Below, one piece after another: positions 38,801-46,293 of a stretch of DNA of 64,000 nt. Numbering within the stretch: position 1 is the stretch's first letter; every line of letters begins with the position of its first letter. The notes beneath the pieces are model-generated. The model was not told the DNA's origin. It made no database searches and worked only from the letters and a program-made list of their open reading frames with translations. The position numbers were made by a program, and so were the translations under genes. Source of the DNA: Dactylorhiza incarnata (taxonomy: Eukaryota > Streptophyta > Magnoliopsida > Asparagales > Orchidaceae); contig JAWHQI010000170.1 of NCBI GenBank assembly GCA_033032865.1, positions 4,849,501-4,913,500 on the forward strand, read 5' to 3'.

Positions 38801-41800
38801 GATTCCATGGAGTGTTCTCATTCTGCTGTAGTTCTTTCGCCGTGCTTTATATTGATGTCAGCAGCTTCGCAAGGAGATCAAGTGCATCTTTTTGAGTTGT
38901 TTGTTTTCGGATTGCCCTGTTTCTGCAGCATTCATTCTCCGCTTGTGCTTCTCCGATGTTGTTCCAGGACTTCTGTTGAGCTAGAACAGCAAGGAACCAC
39001 CTTCCATTTGATGGACTATTGTCTGATGTTTGCTTCCATCGACCTCTTCCACTGTTGCTGTCAGATTCTGGGAGGTTCTTCATCCATCCTGCTCGGTGCA
39101 GGATTGAGTGTTTTCTCTGTGGTTAGCACCATTGTGTCTCTAGGAACCAAATCTCAGGCTTTTCGTTGAAATACAGAAGTCGGTAAACTCTTCCAACCTT
39201 GGTTGATATATCTTCTTTCTGTTTAGCACATGGAGCCAAATTTACCTATAGAGAAGGCTAAATCAATCCCGTTGCCTCTAACACAATGTTGATATCCTGT
39301 AATTGGAGGTACCAATGTAAAATTAAATGGAAAGGATAAATGAATATGATGTGCTATTTTCTGCATTTACATTTGGTATATTGGAGTTTGATCTTTCATT
39401 TCCACTTAACAAACAATATACTCAGAAATGCTCCACTTCACCAAGAAGTGTAGTGTATGAACTTGCTCCTTAACTGCAAGTTCAAAATGCATTGTTCAAA
39501 AATATATACATCACATAATGGATTTTTTATTTGAGAACTATGGATTAACAAGTTTGGTATCATTGGGTCATCACTTAGTTTTCCACTTGAAGCTCTTTTG
39601 ATTGTAATTCCTTTGCTGTATTGTGCCTCTTACTATAGTGTAGTTATTTTCAGCGTTCAGTTTTCAACTATTTTGAGTCTTTGATTTCTTGTGCTAATCA
39701 AGCTCTTGCACATTCTAGGCTTGCAACCAGTAGCTTCTTTCTTGAAAGTTAGAATAATCATGAATCTGAGGTTGGGCACTGTTTTTTGTCCCGTGGTGCA
39801 TTTGTTCTTTCATTTTCAGGCTTTATTATATTTGTTTAATGCATTTTATCCTCTATCTTATGGATCCTTTTTATTGGCCTTTTTCCTCTCTTTTTTTATT
39901 ACTATAATTTATGATTTGTGTATATTTCTCCTTGTTTTAATAATTTCTAATCTGGTTTACAGCCAGATGAAGATCTGGATGATCCAGATGAAAGGAATGA
40001 TACAGACTCGTATATGGAAGTGGATGATATGAAGCATTTAGATGAAACACCTCGGTGCTGTCTTCATTCTTGGCAACCTATCTCTTTCTCTCTCCACTCT
40101 CTTCTCTTCTCTCCAGATGGCTTTCCATTATACATTGAGTTTACCTTGTTCTCATAGATTACACTTTGTTGCAGAAAATTTATGTCAAATAGTATCCAGA
40201 ATGTCAAAGTGAAAAGGGAGAATTTTGAAAATGACTCAAATGATCAGGTAACTCATTTAACTTTAACTGGATTCTTCTGTATATTACTGATTATCACTAG
40301 TGTATAGATTATAGAAAAGTATTTTAGGCTGTATCAAAGCAGCTTTGACTAACTTCCTATAGTTTTCTCAGTGTAATGACAATCTTCTAATGTAGGTAAG
40401 AAATATTGTCACATGATGAATATTTATTTTTTTATCGGTCAAGGAAATGACTATAAAGATAACAGGAAGCAAATAACAGCAAGAAAAACATCAAAAATGG
40501 ATGGAGGCAGTATTTATGTGGTTTGGGCAAGGAGAACGTACATGGACACAGAGTGATATTTCCACTAGTAATATAGCCAGGTTACAAGATACAGTTTGCA
40601 CTCAAATTTTTCTCCCGACTCACTAGAATATATCTTTTTTTTCCCTCGATCTCATATCTCTTCTTTTACTTGAAACATCCATGTGTAACTCCACGATCAA
40701 CTTGATTACACCATCAACCCAAAACCAAACAACTCACCACCATGTCCTATGTCCAACCACAACCTGACCACACTTTACTCTGGTTGACTTGAACATCACC
40801 ACATGCTCATGCACAATGTTGTGGCTATGTGTGCAGTTATCATGCTGCTCAGAGTCCTGTACATGGCCTGGTTTTGCACTCCGCATACTCACATAAATCT
40901 TATGTGAGACACATTGTTCTTTCTGCATGTGCATGTCACTTGCTTATCTTTCCACCCACGCAGTTTTCTTGCAGGCCTGATGCCCCATGTTTTTTGTTGT
41001 GTTGTCACACCACCCTTTGTTTCCACGTACGCACACCAATGCTACCACTTGTGCACATCAACAATCCATCATGACTGGTTGTTACCCTTTTTTTCTTAAA
41101 CCAAAATATTTCTTATGGAATTGATCTACAATATCTTTATTCATAGAAGTAAGGCTTAAGAAATCCTCAAAATTTGAACTTTTTCCCTATTAATTGATGC
41201 AAAGAGTGGCCTTAACTAATTTAATAATGTGCCAAAATTTATATTATTTTAAATCTAGCTCATTTCAGCCTATTTTTAAGTCGGATTTAAAAATGAGGGA
41301 AATTTTTTATTTCTCATCAATCTCCCTCTGGAAAACAGATTAGTGATGCACCTAATTGAGTTAGGCATATCTGTGCTCTATTGTGGTCGAATGATCATTA
41401 TTTTAGTCCATCAATGATATCAAAACCAGTCACCATAAATCTTGTTTTTTCACCTTGATCCTGCTTGATACTGAAATCATGTCGACTTCTTGTCACACAA
41501 CATCCCGTTCCTTTGTAGCTTCCATTCTTCAAAACACTTCTGCATTGCAATATCACATTCACATACATGTGAACAATTGATTATGCAAGATGAAAGAATA
41601 TGTGCTTCAATCTTTTCGTATGTTGAGATCTTCTAAACTTAACCACAAATATGTCATATCTTACTTGTATTTTCTTAGACACCAGACCATCATGTAGCAC
41701 AGCTCAATCGGATATCTTCTCAAGCTCAAATTGTTCCTCTTTTTTGTTTGTTTTTCGTTGTCCACCTTTGTACACATACCTTCTTGATCGAATCATCAAC

Positions 41801-44800
41801 GAAGTTGATGCAATTTAGTGAACCTTCAATGGATGCCATTGGAGATGGGCCTCGATATTGGTATGAAAATACTCTAATTTTCTAGTCATTAGCTATAATT
41901 CATAGGACTTGAACTCATAGCGCTTACGTGTTGATTGTGGTTCTTCATTCCATTCTCATTTATCTGTTTAAGCCTTTGATTCCATGTGTTCATGTTAGAT
42001 ATTGGTCGCGTTATAAGTATCAGTACAACAGATAGAGATGTAGTCATTTGCATCAAGTTGTCCAACCGAGTTTAAAGTATGCTTCAAGCCTGGAATATGC
42101 CTCACCAGATGAAGCATCCACAGTCATATTAAAATTTTAGCATGCCCATCATCAACCATTACAACCCTCAATGGCTCACAATTTACAAGATATACGACAA
42201 CATAATCCCCTTAAAAACATTTAATCTTCATCCCTCATTTTGAAGAAGATTGAAAAGATGTATCTGAGTCCATATATATATATATATATTTATATATATA
42301 GAGAGAGCGAGAAACTAGTTCTCTTGTTATTTATTCTCACATAAAGTTATTGTTTTCTAAAGAAAAAGATTACAATATTATGAGAACATTAATCGGGACG
42401 CAAGAATCATATATAAGATTTAAATTGAGAAAACGTCACATTTATTATGCTAAGAATGTCTTACAGATATTCATGTGTGTGAATCGTGGACGAAACTATC
42501 CAATTAAGTATAGATTGGAAAGAAGTGGCTTTAGCTCAAAATAAATTCCAATTTCTCCCTTCGAGCACGGAACCGAACAATGGAATTGGATTAATTTTCA
42601 ATTCCAGGGCCCCAATTAAGTCCAAATGAATGGACCATACATGTTAATTTGTACAACTATTTCTGGTTTTCACATTTAATTGTACATAGCAGAATACAAT
42701 TGCTTAATGCTGCCTACTCCCCCTAACTGCCATTTCATGGATGTTTCAGGATGCTCATGGGCTTGCGTCAGAACATGCCAAAGGTGCTGCTGAACCCATG
42801 TCCGAGGATCTACCGTTAATGAAGGTGATTGCGCAAAACCCATTAGATTGAGGTTATCGTTTGGCTGGGATTTTTTGGCATGGGGGAATGCTCTCCAAGC
42901 ACCACCGCCCAGAGTGCAAAACACTGGCGGTATACCATTTCGCTCCATTGCAATCATTTAGCATAACATACGAATTCATTCACTTGGAGGTTGTATTTTC
43001 ACATGAGTTCAATTTGGTCACTTGAAATTATCACAAAAAAATTAGAAGGGCGGATATGTTAATCCACCATTTGGTTGGGATGTTATTCATAAACTTAGGG
43101 CTTGTTTGGGTGAGTGGTGGCAGTTGTAGATGTAGCTATTGGAGACGAAGACAATAGTGTTTCGGAACAGAGCTCCCTCTCTGTGGTTGACAACTGTTGA
43201 ACCCCGAAATGTTTGTGGTCAGGGGTGACCCTACTTAGGATGGGTTAGAACAATGGAGACGACACCTTTTAGGGTGTTGAATCCTGAATGTTCGTGGCTC
43301 GGGGTGACCCTACTTAGGATGGCTTAGAACAACGAAGGTGGTCAATGATCATCGGAGGTCCCATCACACTCCCGAGAGATTTTTAAGAGCACTCCCCCTC
43401 CTTAGAATACCAAGATCTCCTGATTTCCCAGTGAGTTTGGAATTCTCAAATTGGTCTATATATACATGCAATTAGAAGTCAATTTGTGTCAAATAAGATT
43501 TTTAGGAATAAGCGCTCTCATTCTATGTTGGAGTCCGAGTTGTCAAAACCATCTTTTCCACCAGGCTTATCAGACGGTGGCCGAGAAAACTTGTCAGTAT
43601 GATGTCAGACCTGAGTCTATCCATTTACACCACATATACGTCTACATTCATGTCTTAGAAAAGAGATCGGGTAAGGATATGATTCTGCAAGTTGGCGAGG
43701 AGATGAGGAACCCTGGGAAAAAGTGAGATTTGCCTGTGTTAACATGGATTTTTATCCATAAAGTGTCATATGTAATGATGTTTTTCCACGAGGTTAAGTG
43801 GGAGGAGCAGAATAAGTAAAGGCAAGACAAGCTCCACCTACTCGATGTCTTGCCCGATAAACTAAAGGAGTAATCCGTAAGGGACAAATCAGAGTCATCG
43901 ATGAACAGTGTGTGGCATTAGTGGGATGATCGACATAATCTCTTGTAAATAGAATAGTGATATGGTAAGATGACCACGTGTTAACTGACGAAAAAGGTAT
44001 CGAGGTGAATGTCTTTCTAAGGATAACTTATGAAATATTATTCTGGTGAGCCTGCTATCTTGAGGGGTGACCCGAGCAAGCTTGCAGATGTCAGATGTCG
44101 GGCTCATGTCGGTTTGGGTTTTTTATGTCGGATGTCGGATTGCGGGGGATATATCGGGGACATTTCAAAATGTCGGATTGTAATATTATATATATATTAT
44201 ATATCATAATATTTTTTTAATTAGATGGTAATTATTTTATTTAATGAAGTATACACTAAAATTCATATTAGAAAATGAAACTACTAACAAATGTTTAATC
44301 AGTTTGTAATAATAAGAAATGTTGCATACTTTCAAAATGTCGAAGTGTAACCAAAAGAGAGCTGCGAATAAGACGAGAGTCAGAGGCAGAGATTAGGGCA
44401 AGTGAAGAAGACAAGAGCCCAGAGCGTCGTGAGGACGCGAGGGAGATGAGGAGTCGTCGTGAGGGGCAAATGTAGTATAACTATATAAGTATATAATAAA
44501 AATGGATTTAATTATAAAATTTAATAAAATAACTTATTAATTTCTAATGGCTGCCATAACCCGCCATAACCCGCCATAACGGGCCGACATGTCCGACATG
44601 TCGGCCGCCATAATAGAAAACGCCATTTTTTTCATTTGTGTCGCTAACGTTGCGATTTCCCCTCAAAAATGACATGTCGGCCGACATTTCGGACATGTCG
44701 GCCGACATCTACAAGCTTGGACCCGAGGAAGAATTCTCGACTAGCGACACGTGTCGAAAATGAGGAGCAACACGGGAGGAAATGGGAGAAGGGGCGTGAC

Positions 44801-45189
44801 ATCTATGGTTCTGACGAAGGAGGGAATCAATAGGTCAGGTAGCCCATGGATAAAGTACGTTAATGTGTCATTCATGGGTTTACATGTCGTCCAGCTGTGG
44901 ATGGGTTAGCGCTGAAGTACTGATAATCCTGCTAGAGATGTCATGATGTTACATGGATCTAGATAAATCAACTTACCAAATCGAATCATCATCATAAGTT
45001 ATCCGCACTTTTCGAGTTTTTTTTTTAAATAACCTCGAAAAGAGGGAGGGAGTTGAAGCATTGAAAAGCAAGTTTATATAAAGACGACCATAATGTTATC
45101 TAAACCACGTCGTTGTTTTCTGTTGGTTACTTCCATATTTTATTTTATTTGTTCTCTGCACACCTAAACAAGGATGTCGAGTTCTGAAT

Positions 45190-45243
<54 letters not shown>

Positions 45244-46255
45244 TGAAATGACCCTAGGGTTTAATCTGAGGGGATTGCTTAGGATAAAAGGGAACTCGAA
45301 ATCGGTAATGACTCTGGATGCTCTAATCGAGGAATATATAGGAAGCGAGGTAGCTAGAGAGACCGCAAGAGATTCTATGAAGGCTATGCAAGTGGAACAA
45401 TCGGGATCAAAGCAGCTGTACGAAATGTTGATAGATCTGGAACAATGGAGAAAAATGACGGTTTGATGTCGAACCAGTTAAATGGAGATGAACTAGAAGA
45501 ATTCAATGTTTCTAACCTTGCAGCAGGTTGGCAAGAAGTTCAAAGGATCGAAGGAAAACATGTTACCACGCCTAATCCAGTGGTCGAAGGTTCAATGTTG
45601 ATTCCCTATCAGACCGTCTCAGCACAGTTCAGTCTCTACCTGGGAAAATAAAGAACAGGTTGAGCTGGGAGGTGATGAGAGGGAAGAAGTTGACTATCCG
45701 CCTCTAAGGATAACTAGAAAGAGTTTGGTTCGTCGGTCGGAGTGAGTTCCTAGAAGTGGGGAGTTGGGAGCTCCTCGTGAATGAGTGGAGGCGGGCGAAG
45801 CAGCGGTTGGTAGCCATTTTCTTCGGGAGGGAGGATTGGTCGTCGATGATGTCAACCTGAGTCTGACATCCAGCTACGCCATATACGTCGTAGAGAAATA
45901 CATCAACATTAGTGTATCAGAAAAGAGTTCGGGTAAGATACAATCCTACAAGTTGACGAAGAGATGAGGAACCCTGGGAAAAAGAGAGTTTTGCCATTGT
46001 TAACTAGGATTTCTCCATAATGCGCCAAATGTAATGATCTTTCTCCTCGAGGTTAAGTGGAAGGAGCAGAATAAGCAAAAGACAAGACAAGCTCTACTTA
46101 CTCCGTGCCTTCATTGAGAAGCCAAAGGAGCAATGCGTAAGAACAAATCAGATTCATCGACGAGCAGCACGTGGCATTAGCGAGATGATCGACATAATCC
46201 CTTGTAAAGAGAATAATGAGATGAAGTCCACCATGTGTTACCCGACGAGAAAGGT

Positions 46256-46293
<38 letters not shown>

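Larger units (their letters stand above)
32382..39962 (+). other. HDA19 intron 3 (7,581 bp)
   Basis: The intron begins GTATAT and ends GGTTTACAG. It contains an LTR-like fragment (32.56-33.45 kb), a short non-autonomous LTR element (33.73-35.63 kb), an (AT)n run, a SINE (36.33 kb), diverged duplications (38.04-38.29 kb), a GAGCTC-rich patch (38.39-38.56 kb) and a possible Copia primer site (38.69 kb). 36.41-38.03 kb and 38.70-39.96 kb are AT-rich with chance open frames and no recognised gene. Confidence 0.85.

Noticed and set aside
38783..39169. 128-codon plus-strand frame in HDA19 intron 3
   Set aside because: Cysteine- and leucine-rich, no known domain, and near a possible old Copia primer site; probably chance.
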